From positions 1-64,000 of the forward strand of contig JAZQIO010000028.1 in the NCBI GenBank assembly GCA_045541135.1: 64,000 bases of DNA, given 5' to 3'. The stretch comes from CAZNKU01 sp045541135. GTDB lineage: Bacteria > Bacillota > Clostridia > Monoglobales > Firm-18. Position 1 is the first letter of the stretch, and each line of letters opens with the position of its first letter. A program made the position numbers and the translations under genes. This document shows, piece after piece, positions 24,772-34,014 of the stretch. A model generated the notes under the pieces. That model worked only from the letters and a program-made list of their open reading frames with translations, was not told where the DNA came from and did not search any database.

Positions 24772-24791
24772 TTATAGGCTTTATCTTTTTT
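24761..24791 (+). terminator. Terminator or attenuator between acpP and rnc
   Basis: A 9-bp stem (24761-24769 with 24776-24784) overlaps the acpP stop and is followed by CTTTTTTA. The rnc gene starts 23 bp later without an obvious promoter, so partial termination that sets the acpP to rnc ratio is likely. Confidence 0.7.
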
Positions 24792-24813
24792 ACGAAGGTT
24801 GGAGGAGTTTGGT

Positions 24814-25488
24814 ATGCAAAGGTTAATGCAAGATATATCCTATCAATTTAAAGATATTAATTTGCTTAAAACTGCGTTTACGCACAGTTCATATGCCAAT
24901 GAAAATAAAACAAACAGTTATGAAAGATTAGAATTTCTTGGCGATAGCATTCTTTCTTTTATCGTAAGTACACAACTTTATTCTTCAGATTCAAATATAC
25001 CTGAAGGCGAAATGTCCAAACTCAGGGCTGCAATTGTTTGTGAAAAATCTCTTGATGAGTGTGCTAAAAGGTTAAATTTTGGCGAGTATCTTATATTGAG
25101 TAAAGGTGAAGAATTGACCGGCGGCAGAAACCGAGCATCTATTCTTGCTGATGTTTTTGAAGCTTTGCTTGCTGCAATATACATCGATTCCGATTTTGAA
25201 TGTGCAGAAAAATTTGTTTTATCTCAGCTTGGAACTGCTATCGATAAAGCACGTAAAGGCATAAAACTTTACACAGACTATAAAACAGAACTTCAGGAAA
25301 TTGCACAGGGATTTGGAGAAAGGGTAGAATACAAGCACATTGGTGAAGATGGTCCTGCGCACAAAAAAGTTTTCACTGTTCAGGTTTTGTATTCTAATAA
25401 GGTGATTGGAGAAGCTACAGGAAACAGTAAAAAAGAAGCTGAACAAAATGCCGCAAGAATTGCAATTAGAGAGGTACAAAATGGCTAA
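24814..25488 (+). CDS. rnc: Ribonuclease III
   Basis: This 224-aa dsRNA endonuclease acts in rRNA and mRNA processing. The signature ERLEFLGDS at 37-45 holds catalytic acidic residues, and a double-stranded RNA-binding domain lies at about 152-221 (TDYKTELQEIAQ onward). ATG 24814 follows GGAGGAG by seven bases. Its last codons overlap the next gene by 8 bp. The rnc-smc-ftsY order is standard for Firmicutes, apart from the radical SAM gene inserted here. Confidence 0.98.
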   Translation: MQRLMQDISYQFKDINLLKTAFTHSSYANENKTNSYERLEFLGDSILSFIVSTQLYSSDSNIPEGEMSKLRAAIVCEKSLDECAKRLNFGEYLILSKGEELTGGRNRASILADVFEALLAAIYIDSDFECAEKFVLSQLGTAIDKARKGIKLYTDYKTELQEIAQGFGERVEYKHIGEDGPAHKKVFTVQVLYSNKVIGEATGNSKKEAEQNAARIAIREVQNG

Positions 25489-26284
25489 ATATAAGATTAT
25501 TCCGATATTTGTCCCCCATAAAGGCTGTCCACATCAATGCTCATTTTGCAATCAACGACATATAACCGGACAACTTGAGGAAATGACTGCCGAAAAAGCA
25601 CGTGATATTATTGAAGTGTATCTTTCTACTATTGATACAGCAAAATTTAGAACAGAAATTGCATTTTATGGCGGAAGTTTTACGGCAATAGAATTTGAAT
25701 ACCAGACTGAACTTTTAAAAACTGCTTATTGGTATGTTCAGAATAAAGGTGTAAAGGGGATTCGCTTGTCAACCAGGCCAGATTGCATTACAGATGATAT
25801 TCTTTTGAATCTTAAAAAATACGGTGTTACCGAAATTGAACTTGGCGTACAGTCAATGTGTAATGATGTTTTGCTTGCTAATAACCGTGGTCACAATGCC
25901 GAAGACGTTATAAATGCAGTTAATTTGATTAGAAAATATGATTTTTCTTTAGGGTTACAACAAATGACCGGACTTTACAAAGATTCGGATGAATCTGATT
26001 TATATACAGCTAGGAAAATATGTGAACTTAAACCTGATTTTGTAAGAATATATCCGACGTTGGTATTTAATAATACAGATTTGGCTGTTTACTTTAACAA
26101 TGGGCTATATAAGCCACATACTTTAGAGCATGCAATAAATTTGTGTAAGGAAATTAAAAAAATTTATGATGAGTATAATATTAAAATTATACGACTCGGG
26201 TTGCTTATGTCAGATGAAGAGGCAAAAAATAATTATTTGTCAGGACCGTATCATCCGAGATTTCGCGAATTAATTGAAAAATGA
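25481..26284 (+). CDS. Elp3-like radical SAM protein, apparently C-terminally shortened
   Basis: This 267-aa protein has an Elp3/oxygen-independent radical SAM core. The cluster triad is Cys16, Cys20 and Cys23 (CPHQCSFC), and the core motifs FYGGSFTAI, IRLSTRPDCI and EIELGVQS are intact. It stops soon after GPYHPRFRELIE, where relatives known to me continue for roughly 70-80 residues. The end therefore looks truncated or is a short variant. The ATG at 25481 overlaps rnc by 8 bp, and AGAGAGG lies six bases upstream. A role in tRNA or other RNA modification is inferred only from the family. Confidence 0.8.
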   Translation: MAKYKIIPIFVPHKGCPHQCSFCNQRHITGQLEEMTAEKARDIIEVYLSTIDTAKFRTEIAFYGGSFTAIEFEYQTELLKTAYWYVQNKGVKGIRLSTRPDCITDDILLNLKKYGVTEIELGVQSMCNDVLLANNRGHNAEDVINAVNLIRKYDFSLGLQQMTGLYKDSDESDLYTARKICELKPDFVRIYPTLVFNNTDLAVYFNNGLYKPHTLEHAINLCKEIKKIYDEYNIKIIRLGLLMSDEEAKNNYLSGPYHPRFRELIEK

Positions 26285-26300
26285 TTTTTGGAGGTATAAA

Positions 26301-29300
26301 ATGCGTTTAAAGGGTTTGGAATTGCAAGGTTTTAAATCTTTTGCAGACAGAACAGTTTTGGATTTTGAAAATGGAATAACGGCTGTTGTTGGTCCTAACG
26401 GAAGTGGTAAGAGCAATATATCAGATGCTATGCGTTGGGTAATGGGTGAACAAAGCGCAAAATCACTTCGAGGCGGAAGTATGCAGGATGTTATTTTTTC
26501 AGGTACTCAGAAACGTAAACCGTTAGGTTATGCTGAAGTGTCTTTAATTATTGACAACTCAGATAAAAAACTTCCCGTTGATTTTGAAGAAGTTGTTGTT
26601 ACAAGAAGATTGTTTCGTTCCGGTGAAAGCGAATATTACATAAACAAATCTTCCGTAAGATTAAGAGACGTTCATGAACTTTTTATGGATACAGGTGTAG
26701 GCAGAGATGGTTATTCTATTATCGGACAAGGTAAAATTGCTGAAATTGTAAATACAAAGTCTGATGACAGACGTACGATGTTTGAAGAAGCGGCCGGCAT
26801 TACAAAATTCAGGTACCGTAAGGAAGAAGCGGAAAGAAAACTTTCTCATACTAACGATAATGTTACACGTGTAAATGATATTATTACGGAAATAGAAGGT
26901 CAGATAGGACCATTGAAACAACAATCCGAAAAAGCAAAGAAATATCTTAATTTACGTGATAAACTAAAGGTTTTAGAAGTTAACGTTTCGCTTAAAAACA
27001 TTGTTAAATACAGAAAATTGATTGAAGAAGTTGGCAGTCAGATGGAAACATTGAATGCACAGCTTGAAGATATCAATAACAAAATTGAAGAAAATGAAAA
27101 ACAGACTGAACAAATTTTTGCTAACATCAATGAAGCAGAAAAATTTGCAGAAGAAAACCGTAACAAGCAACAAAGAAACATTCAGACTTTATCCGACTAC
27201 AAAAGTGATATTGAAGTTTTAAAAAGTAAAATTGACGGCAATAATGATAATATTAAACGTATACAGAGTGAAATTGATGAACTTAATGTTAAATTTGATG
27301 AAATTGAAAAGTCGGTTGTGGGTGAAGAAGACGGATTTAATGAGTTGAAAAATAAACAGTCTTCTCTTAATGACGAAGTTAAAATTCTTGAACAAAAACT
27401 TTTGGATTTCGACAAAGAGTCAGCAAAAGGCAATGAAGATATAGATAGCATTAATACAGAAATTATTGAAAATATGAATAATGTTGCTAACATACGTTCA
27501 AAAATCAGTAATTATAAAGCTTTGATTCAAAGCTATGCTGAAAGAGCCGAGACTGTCAAGAATGAACTTTCTGACAAAAAAGGCGACATAGATAAATTGT
27601 GTTCAAATGTAGATGAATTGAAAAATAATTATGATAGTCTGTACAAGAAGCATTCGGATGAAAAGAACATGCTTGAGCTTGAACGCAATGAATATCTAAA
27701 GAAAGTTGCTAAATGTAATGAACTTGAAGAAAAAACTCAAAATGTCAAAAATATGCTTTCTCAGTCCATATCCAGACAGAAACTTCTAAAGGATATGGAA
27801 AAATCATTTGACAGCTACAGCCGAAGTGTAAAAGCTGTTATGAATGAGTATTCAAACGGAAATCTTAATGGTGTAAAACTGCACGGTACAGTTGCCGGTT
27901 TGGTCAGTGTGAAGAAGGAATATTCAACAGCCATTGAAGTCGCTTTAGGAGGCTCAGCACAGTATATTGTTACCGAAACAGAGGAAGATGCAAAAAAATC
28001 AATTGAATTTTTAAAGCGTACCAAGCAGGGAAGAGCAACTTTCTTGCCTGTTTCTGCTGCAAAAGCAAGTTCGCTTAATGAGAAGGGAATAGAAAATTCC
28101 AAAGGATATCTTGGGATTGCATCAGAGTTAATTGATTTTGATAAGAAATATGACAATGTAATTTCAGGACTTTTGGGACGTGTTGTAGTTGTTGATAACA
28201 TTGATAATGCGGTTGCTGTTTCACGTAAATATTCTTATAAATTCCGTGTTGTAACTTTATCCGGTGAGCTTTTGGCACCTGGAGGTTCAATGTCCGGTGG
28301 CAGCAGAAATAACACAAACGGTTTTTTTGCACGTTCCAATGAAATTGTTGAACTTGATAAGACAATCAAAAATTTAACTGTTGAATTAGAAAAAATGGAA
28401 AAGGATTATTCCGACTTTGTTTCAGCCACAGAAGAAAAGAAAAATGCTGTTGAAGAACTACAGATTAATGTTTCTGAAAAAAATAATGAGCTTATAAAAA
28501 TACAGTCCGACCTTGCACATTATAATAATTTTGTTGATTCGTTATTAGAAGGTCAGTCTGCAATGAAAAATGAACTTTCACAACTTGATATTCAAGTTGA
28601 AGAAATGGAAAAGCAAATTGAAGTTCACGAAGTTGAAATTGATGCGGTTAATTCTAAAATATCTGCCTTGGAAAAGGAAATTGAGCAAAAACGTGAAAGG
28701 TTGGGTATTGATCTGAAATCCCGTGAGGAGATTGTTGAAAAAATAGGCGATATCAAGATTGAACTTAACACCGTTTTGAAAGATGTTGAAATGTACAATC
28801 AAAGAATTGCTATGGTTAATCTTCGTAAGCAGGAAATTACTGTAAACATTTCTCAAAAAGAAAAAAATATAGATGAGATTCGAAGTGCTAACGACGATAT
28901 TAATGAAGATATAGAATTTAAGTCGGAACAGATTGCATCTATCAACGAAGAAATTTCTTCACTTAATGAAATTATTGAAAATTCAGAGGCTGCACGTAAA
29001 GAAGCTCAAGAATCAATAAAAAAACAACAGGAATTAAACAAAAAGCTCAGAGATAATCAGCTGGTTGTTCAACAGGAACAAAGCAGAGTTGAAAGTAAAA
29101 AAACAAAAACTGATGTAGAATTGGAAAACATAATAAATAAGCTGTGGGAAGATTATGAACTTACAATTACAACGGCAGAAGATTTAAGAACAGAAATTCC
29201 CGATAACGCCGTTAGACAGATAAATGAAATTAAAGCAGAAATAAAGAGTCTTGGTAATATCAACATTGATGCTATTGAAGAATATAACCAGGTTGGCGAA

Positions 29301-29867
29301 AGATATGAATTCCTTAAAACTCAGCGAGATGATCTTGTTGAAGCACAGAACAATTTGCAACAGGTTATTGAAGATATGGTTATGATTATGAAACAACAAT
29401 TCAGCGAAAAGTTTGCTATTATCAACAAACATTTCGGTAACACGTTTGTACAACTTTTCGGAGGCGGTAAAGCTGAACTTGTGCTTACAGAGCCTAAAGA
29501 TGTCTTAAACAGCGGAGTTGAAATTAATGTTCAGCCGCCCGGTAAGGCTGTTAAGAGTATGATGCAACTTTCCGGTGGTGAACAGGCTTTTGTTTCTATT
29601 GCATTGCTTTTCGCAATATTAAAAGTTCGTCCTGCTCCATTTTGTGTATTGGATGAAATTGAAGCAGCACTTGACGATGTTAACGTTGTAAGATTTGCGG
29701 ATTATTTGAAAAAGTTCAGCAATGACTCTCAGTTTATTGTTGTTACTCACAGACGCGGTACTATGGAAGCTGCAAACATTCTTTACGGTGTAACTATGCA
29801 GGAACAAGGTGTATCCAGACTGTTGTCTTTGAATATTGATGATGTTGTTAATATGAATATTGGTTAA
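26301..29867 (+). CDS. smc: Chromosome partition protein SMC
   Basis: The 1188-aa SMC ATPase organises and segregates the chromosome with ScpA and ScpB. It has Walker A GPNGSGKS at 31-38, two long coiled coils, a hinge at about 500-650 (LHGTVAGLV..VALGGSAQYIV), an LSGGEQAF signature and Walker B FCVLDEIEAALDD near the C-terminus. ATG 26301 follows GGAGG by six bases. ftsY follows after 15 bp, so the two are cotranscribed. Confidence 0.99.
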   Translation: MRLKGLELQGFKSFADRTVLDFENGITAVVGPNGSGKSNISDAMRWVMGEQSAKSLRGGSMQDVIFSGTQKRKPLGYAEVSLIIDNSDKKLPVDFEEVVVTRRLFRSGESEYYINKSSVRLRDVHELFMDTGVGRDGYSIIGQGKIAEIVNTKSDDRRTMFEEAAGITKFRYRKEEAERKLSHTNDNVTRVNDIITEIEGQIGPLKQQSEKAKKYLNLRDKLKVLEVNVSLKNIVKYRKLIEEVGSQMETLNAQLEDINNKIEENEKQTEQIFANINEAEKFAEENRNKQQRNIQTLSDYKSDIEVLKSKIDGNNDNIKRIQSEIDELNVKFDEIEKSVVGEEDGFNELKNKQSSLNDEVKILEQKLLDFDKESAKGNEDIDSINTEIIENMNNVANIRSKISNYKALIQSYAERAETVKNELSDKKGDIDKLCSNVDELKNNYDSLYKKHSDEKNMLELERNEYLKKVAKCNELEEKTQNVKNMLSQSISRQKLLKDMEKSFDSYSRSVKAVMNEYSNGNLNGVKLHGTVAGLVSVKKEYSTAIEVALGGSAQYIVTETEEDAKKSIEFLKRTKQGRATFLPVSAAKASSLNEKGIENSKGYLGIASELIDFDKKYDNVISGLLGRVVVVDNIDNAVAVSRKYSYKFRVVTLSGELLAPGGSMSGGSRNNTNGFFARSNEIVELDKTIKNLTVELEKMEKDYSDFVSATEEKKNAVEELQINVSEKNNELIKIQSDLAHYNNFVDSLLEGQSAMKNELSQLDIQVEEMEKQIEVHEVEIDAVNSKISALEKEIEQKRERLGIDLKSREEIVEKIGDIKIELNTVLKDVEMYNQRIAMVNLRKQEITVNISQKEKNIDEIRSANDDINEDIEFKSEQIASINEEISSLNEIIENSEAARKEAQESIKKQQELNKKLRDNQLVVQQEQSRVESKKTKTDVELENIINKLWEDYELTITTAEDLRTEIPDNAVRQINEIKAEIKSLGNINIDAIEEYNQVGERYEFLKTQRDDLVEAQNNLQQVIEDMVMIMKQQFSEKFAIINKHFGNTFVQLFGGGKAELVLTEPKDVLNSGVEINVQPPGKAVKSMMQLSGGEQAFVSIALLFAILKVRPAPFCVLDEIEAALDDVNVVRFADYLKKFSNDSQFIVVTHRRGTMEAANILYGVTMQEQGVSRLLSLNIDDVVNMNIG

Positions 29868-29882
29868 TGAAAGGGATTTTTT

Positions 29883-30791
29883 ATGGGATTTTTTGATAAA
29901 TTAAAACAGGGTCTTGCAAAGACAAGAAATCAAATTGCAGAACGTACTATGGATGTAATCTCTATTTTCAAAAAAGTTGATGATGCTTTGTTTGAAGAAC
30001 TTGAGGAAGTATTGATTATGTCTGATGTTGGATTTGAAACATCAAGTGAAATTATTGAAAGATTACGTCAGAAAACACGAGAAGAAAAAATTACGGAAGC
30101 AGCTGATATTCAAGCAGCTTTGCAGGAAATTATCGGTGATATTTTAAGTGAAGATGATGAATCTTTTGAAATTAAAACATCTCCTGCAGTAATTTTGGTT
30201 ATCGGTGTAAACGGGGTAGGAAAAACTACTACAATAGCTAAGCTTGCTCATATGTATAAAGAACAAGGCAAAAAAGTAATACTTGCTGCTGCAGACACTT
30301 TCAGAGCTGCAGCAATTGATCAGCTTCAAATATGGGCAGACAGGGTAGGTGTTGATATTATAAAACAGCAAGAGGGCAGTGATCCTGCTTCTGTTGTGTA
30401 TGATGCAATATCTGCAACCAAAGCAAGAGGTGGAGATGTATTAATTTGCGATACAGCCGGAAGACTTCACAATAAGAAAAATCTTATGGAAGAGCTTTCT
30501 AAAATTCATAAAATTATAGACCGCGAACTTCCCGATGCACAAAAAGAGTCTTTCTTGATTCTTGATGCCACAACAGGTCAGAATGCACTTAGTCAGGCTA
30601 AAAATTTCGGTGAGGTTTCCGATGTTACCGGCATTGTACTTACAAAACTCGATGGCACAGCAAAGGGTGGAATTGTTATAGCAATTAAGGCTGAACAAAA
30701 AATTCCTGTACGTTTCATTGGTGTTGGAGAAAAAATGGATGATCTTCAACCGTTTGATGCAAGAGATTTTGCAAAGGCATTATTTGAATAA
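29883..30791 (+). CDS. ftsY: Signal recognition particle receptor FtsY
   Basis: The 302-aa SRP GTPase receptor docks ribosome-nascent chain complexes at the membrane. G1 GVNGVGKTT is at 108-116; AADTFRAAA, DTAGRLHNK and TKLDGTAKGG follow. The N-terminal acidic A domain of enterobacterial FtsY is missing, as usual in Gram-positives, leaving the short amphipathic start plus the N and G domains. Its partner gene ffh lies 3 kb downstream, separated by a UPF0182 membrane protein and ylxM. Confidence 0.98.
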   Translation: MGFFDKLKQGLAKTRNQIAERTMDVISIFKKVDDALFEELEEVLIMSDVGFETSSEIIERLRQKTREEKITEAADIQAALQEIIGDILSEDDESFEIKTSPAVILVIGVNGVGKTTTIAKLAHMYKEQGKKVILAAADTFRAAAIDQLQIWADRVGVDIIKQQEGSDPASVVYDAISATKARGGDVLICDTAGRLHNKKNLMEELSKIHKIIDRELPDAQKESFLILDATTGQNALSQAKNFGEVSDVTGIVLTKLDGTAKGGIVIAIKAEQKIPVRFIGVGEKMDDLQPFDARDFAKALFE

Positions 30792-30812
30792 TTATACTAT
30801 GAGGTGTTATGC

Positions 30813-33494
30813 TTGACAAAAAAACATATTCTAAAAATCGGAACAATATTTTCTATATTAATTTTTATATTTGTTGCAGTTATTGTAAGTGGAATATATA
30901 TTAACTATTTGGAATATCTTGAAGTTGGTTCACAGTATACAAATGTGTTTTGGATTGATTTTTCTGTTAGTATAGTACCTTTCTTTATATTATTTTTGAT
31001 TTTTTTAATACTGATATATGTAAATTTTTATTTTTTAAAGAAAAGTCTTTGTGCTGTGGATTTGTATTTTTGTGAACTTAATGTTTTAAATAAAAAAGTA
31101 TATTCCATAGTTGTCAGTGTGGTTTTATCCGTGATTTTTTCGGCAATTTCTACACATTCAATTTCAGATACCGTAATGCCTTACTTAAATTATGTTTCTT
31201 TCGGAAGTAAGGATCCGGTATTCTACAATGATATAGGATATTATGTTTTTCAACGTCCGTTTTATATTTCCGTAACAGATACATTTTCATATTTTAGCGG
31301 TTTTATGGTTATTATTACAGTATTGTTATATTTTTTCTTTTACGGTAAATTCGACTTTTACAATATGAAAAGAATGTTGAAGGAAAAAAGCGTTATAACA
31401 CATATAATTTGTCTTATTATGATATATTTCATTATAAAAGCAATAGCATATAAGTTTATACGCGAAGACATTCTTTTTGAAAGTGTAAATGGATTTGTAG
31501 GCGCTGACTACACTGCTATGAATGTATGGTTGCCGTTTTATAATATTATACCGTTTGTATTGCTTGCAGTTGTAGTTGTAACAACGTTGTTTGTTTTAAA
31601 GAAAAAATTTAAATATGCGCTTATTAGTGTAGCAGTTTATCCTGTGCTGTTTATTATTGTCTCTTTTGTTGCAAATATTGTAAATGTAACTGTTGTTAAT
31701 CCTAACGAAATGGCTGTACAAAAGAATTACATTCAATACAACATTAATGCTACAAAAAATGCTTATGGTTTAAACAAAGCTGTAGAACTTGATTATGAAA
31801 TAAAACACGATCTTGACGAAAAAAAGATTAGTGAAAATATAGGAACAATAGATAATATAAGAATTAACGATTTTGACCAGACTGTTAACATATTGAATCA
31901 GCTGCAAAGTCTTAAAACATATTATTCGTTTACAGATACAGATGTTGTTACCTATACAGTCAACGGTCAGTCTACGGCAGTTTCAATTGCTGCCCGTGAA
32001 ATAAATACTGACAAGCTTGACGAATCCGCCAAAACTTATGTAAATACAAAAATGCGCTACACTCATGGTATGGGTGTTGTAATAAATAAAATGAATACTG
32101 TAAACGAACTTGGTCAACCTGAATTTATTGTGAAAGACATTCCTGTTGTTAGTCAATATGATGAGTTTAAAATCAGTGAACCGCGTATATATTACGGAGA
32201 AACAAAAAACGATTATGTAATTGTCGGTACAAAGGATGGTGAAAGCGATGACCTGCATACAGAAGGATATCGCTATAGCGGTAATTCCGGTATTGAACTT
32301 AATTTTATAAACAGGTTAATTTTATCGTTTGCGAAAACAGATTTTAATTTGTTGATATCCAATCAGATTACTGATGAAAGTAAAATCCTTTTAAATACAA
32401 ACATTATTGAAAGAGCAAAAAAGATTGCACCTTTTTTAACTTTTGACAATGATCCGACTATTGTTATAAATAATGACGGAAGCCTAAAGTGGATAATAGA
32501 TGCCTACACAACGACAAAATATTATCCGTATTCACAGTATAACGGTGAGTATAATTATATTCGTAATTCAGTTAAAGTTGTTATAGATGCATACCACGGA
32601 ACTACTGAATTTTATATAATAGATAAAACAGATCCTATCATAATGTCATACTCGAAAATTTATCCCGGGTTGTTTATGGAGGGTGAATTTCCGGAAAGTC
32701 TTAAGGAACACATCAGATATCCTATGGATATCTTTAATGTCCAGGCAACTATGATGCAAAAATATCACGTTGATAATGCTTCAGACTTTTACCAGAAAAA
32801 AGGGCTATGGTCATTTGCTAATGAAAAAACTGATGAAAATACAACACAACCCGTTAAACCATATTATAATTATATGAGCGTGGAAGAGGGGATAACAGAA
32901 CTTGTGTTGATGATTCCTTATACCTTATCAAATAAAGATAATATGATTGCATGGGCTGCCGTAAGATGTACGGGAGAAAATTACGGTCAGATGATTGTAT
33001 ATAACTTCAGTCAGTCGGAAAATATATCCGGTCCATACCAGATTGAAAACAGAATTGACAGTGATGACAATATTTCAAAAGATATTTCATTATGGGAAAG
33101 TTCAGGCTCATCTGTTATAAGAGGTAATCTGTTGGTTGTACCTGTTGAAAATAACCTTTTGTATGTTGAGCCAATATATATAACTTCCGGTGTTGATGGG
33201 AGTTCTTTACCACAAATAGCAAGAATTGTTATGACGTATAATGATGTTGTTGTATCAGAATCTACGATAGATAAATGTCTGGAAAAATTATTCGGCTTCA
33301 CATCTTTTTCGGAAGATTACACGGAAAATACAACTTCGGATTCTTTGGAAGGTTATCTAAATAATTTAGTTAGTAGTTATAATAATGCTAAAGAACATTC
33401 TAAAAATGGTAATTGGGAAGAATTCGGCAAATATATGGATGAGCTTGATTACTATATTAACAATATTGAAAGTGTTTTGAATTCAGAACAGTAA
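30813..33494 (+). CDS. UPF0182-family large membrane protein
   Basis: The 893-aa product has about seven hydrophobic helices in the first 310 residues and then a long hydrophilic region of about 580 residues. It has segments typical of UPF0182 (COG1615): QYNINATKNAYGL, RYTHGMGVV, RIYYGETKNDYVIVGT and ARIVMTYNDVVV, and ends in an acidic, coiled region. The start is TTG 30813, because GAGGTG sits six bases upstream; GTG 30804 overlaps it. The family's function is unknown to me. It is 21 bp after ftsY and so probably in the same transcript, an unusual insertion before ylxM-ffh. Confidence 0.85.
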   Translation: MTKKHILKIGTIFSILIFIFVAVIVSGIYINYLEYLEVGSQYTNVFWIDFSVSIVPFFILFLIFLILIYVNFYFLKKSLCAVDLYFCELNVLNKKVYSIVVSVVLSVIFSAISTHSISDTVMPYLNYVSFGSKDPVFYNDIGYYVFQRPFYISVTDTFSYFSGFMVIITVLLYFFFYGKFDFYNMKRMLKEKSVITHIICLIMIYFIIKAIAYKFIREDILFESVNGFVGADYTAMNVWLPFYNIIPFVLLAVVVVTTLFVLKKKFKYALISVAVYPVLFIIVSFVANIVNVTVVNPNEMAVQKNYIQYNINATKNAYGLNKAVELDYEIKHDLDEKKISENIGTIDNIRINDFDQTVNILNQLQSLKTYYSFTDTDVVTYTVNGQSTAVSIAAREINTDKLDESAKTYVNTKMRYTHGMGVVINKMNTVNELGQPEFIVKDIPVVSQYDEFKISEPRIYYGETKNDYVIVGTKDGESDDLHTEGYRYSGNSGIELNFINRLILSFAKTDFNLLISNQITDESKILLNTNIIERAKKIAPFLTFDNDPTIVINNDGSLKWIIDAYTTTKYYPYSQYNGEYNYIRNSVKVVIDAYHGTTEFYIIDKTDPIIMSYSKIYPGLFMEGEFPESLKEHIRYPMDIFNVQATMMQKYHVDNASDFYQKKGLWSFANEKTDENTTQPVKPYYNYMSVEEGITELVLMIPYTLSNKDNMIAWAAVRCTGENYGQMIVYNFSQSENISGPYQIENRIDSDDNISKDISLWESSGSSVIRGNLLVVPVENNLLYVEPIYITSGVDGSSLPQIARIVMTYNDVVVSESTIDKCLEKLFGFTSFSEDYTENTTSDSLEGYLNNLVSSYNNAKEHSKNGNWEEFGKYMDELDYYINNIESVLNSEQ

Positions 33495-33529
33495 ATTTTA
33501 AAAAATTACAAAATAATTACAAATATATC

Positions 33530-33558
33530 TTGACACAACACAATATTTAGTGTATAAT
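33530..33558 (+). promoter_or_regulatory. Promoter of the ylxM-ffh-rpsP group
   Basis: Consensus TTGACA (33530-33535) and TATAAT (33553-33558) are separated by 17 bp and lie 36 bp upstream of ylxM. Confidence 0.85.
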
Positions 33559-33593
33559 ATGTAAAGTGATTTGCTTTACAAGGAGTAATTGTT

Positions 33594-33953
33594 ATGAGTA
33601 AAAACTTAGATATAATAATGCTTTTCGATTTTTATCGCAATATCCTTACCGAAAAGCAAATAGAAGTTGTAGACTTGTATTACAACGAGGATTTATCTCT
33701 TGCGGAAATAAGTGAACATCTGAATATTACAAGGCAGGGTGTACGTGACAATATAAAGCGTGCCGAAAATATTCTTATTGATATGGAAGATAAGCTTCAT
33801 CTTGTTGAAAAACACAACAGAATTATGAGTGCTGTTACCGGTATTTCCAAGGAAATAGTAGAAATGCAGGAGAATGAATCAGCTTCTACTTTACCTTGGG
33901 TAATGGAGCATATTGATAATATCAAATCTTTACTTGACGGAATTGATGATTAA
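33594..33953 (+). CDS. ylxM: YlxM-family SRP-associated helix-turn-helix protein
   Basis: This is a 119-aa UPF0122 protein. Residues 18-62 form a sigma-70 region 4-like helix-turn-helix (TEKQIEVVDLYY..EISEHLNITRQGVRDNIKRAE), followed by a helical tail. YlxM is encoded just before ffh across Firmicutes and is reported in streptococci to aid the signal recognition particle. AAGGAG precedes the ATG. Confidence 0.93.
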   Translation: MSKNLDIIMLFDFYRNILTEKQIEVVDLYYNEDLSLAEISEHLNITRQGVRDNIKRAENILIDMEDKLHLVEKHNRIMSAVTGISKEIVEMQENESASTLPWVMEHIDNIKSLLDGIDD

Positions 33954-34014
33954 GTAAAAGTCTTGCCTACTGTATATTGGCAATTTAAATAATGTGAAAG
34001 GTAGGTGTTGTTTT

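Noticed and set aside
28075..28365. Long antisense frames inside smc and other genes
   Set aside because: They are shadows of real coding frames without ribosome sites or plausible proteins.
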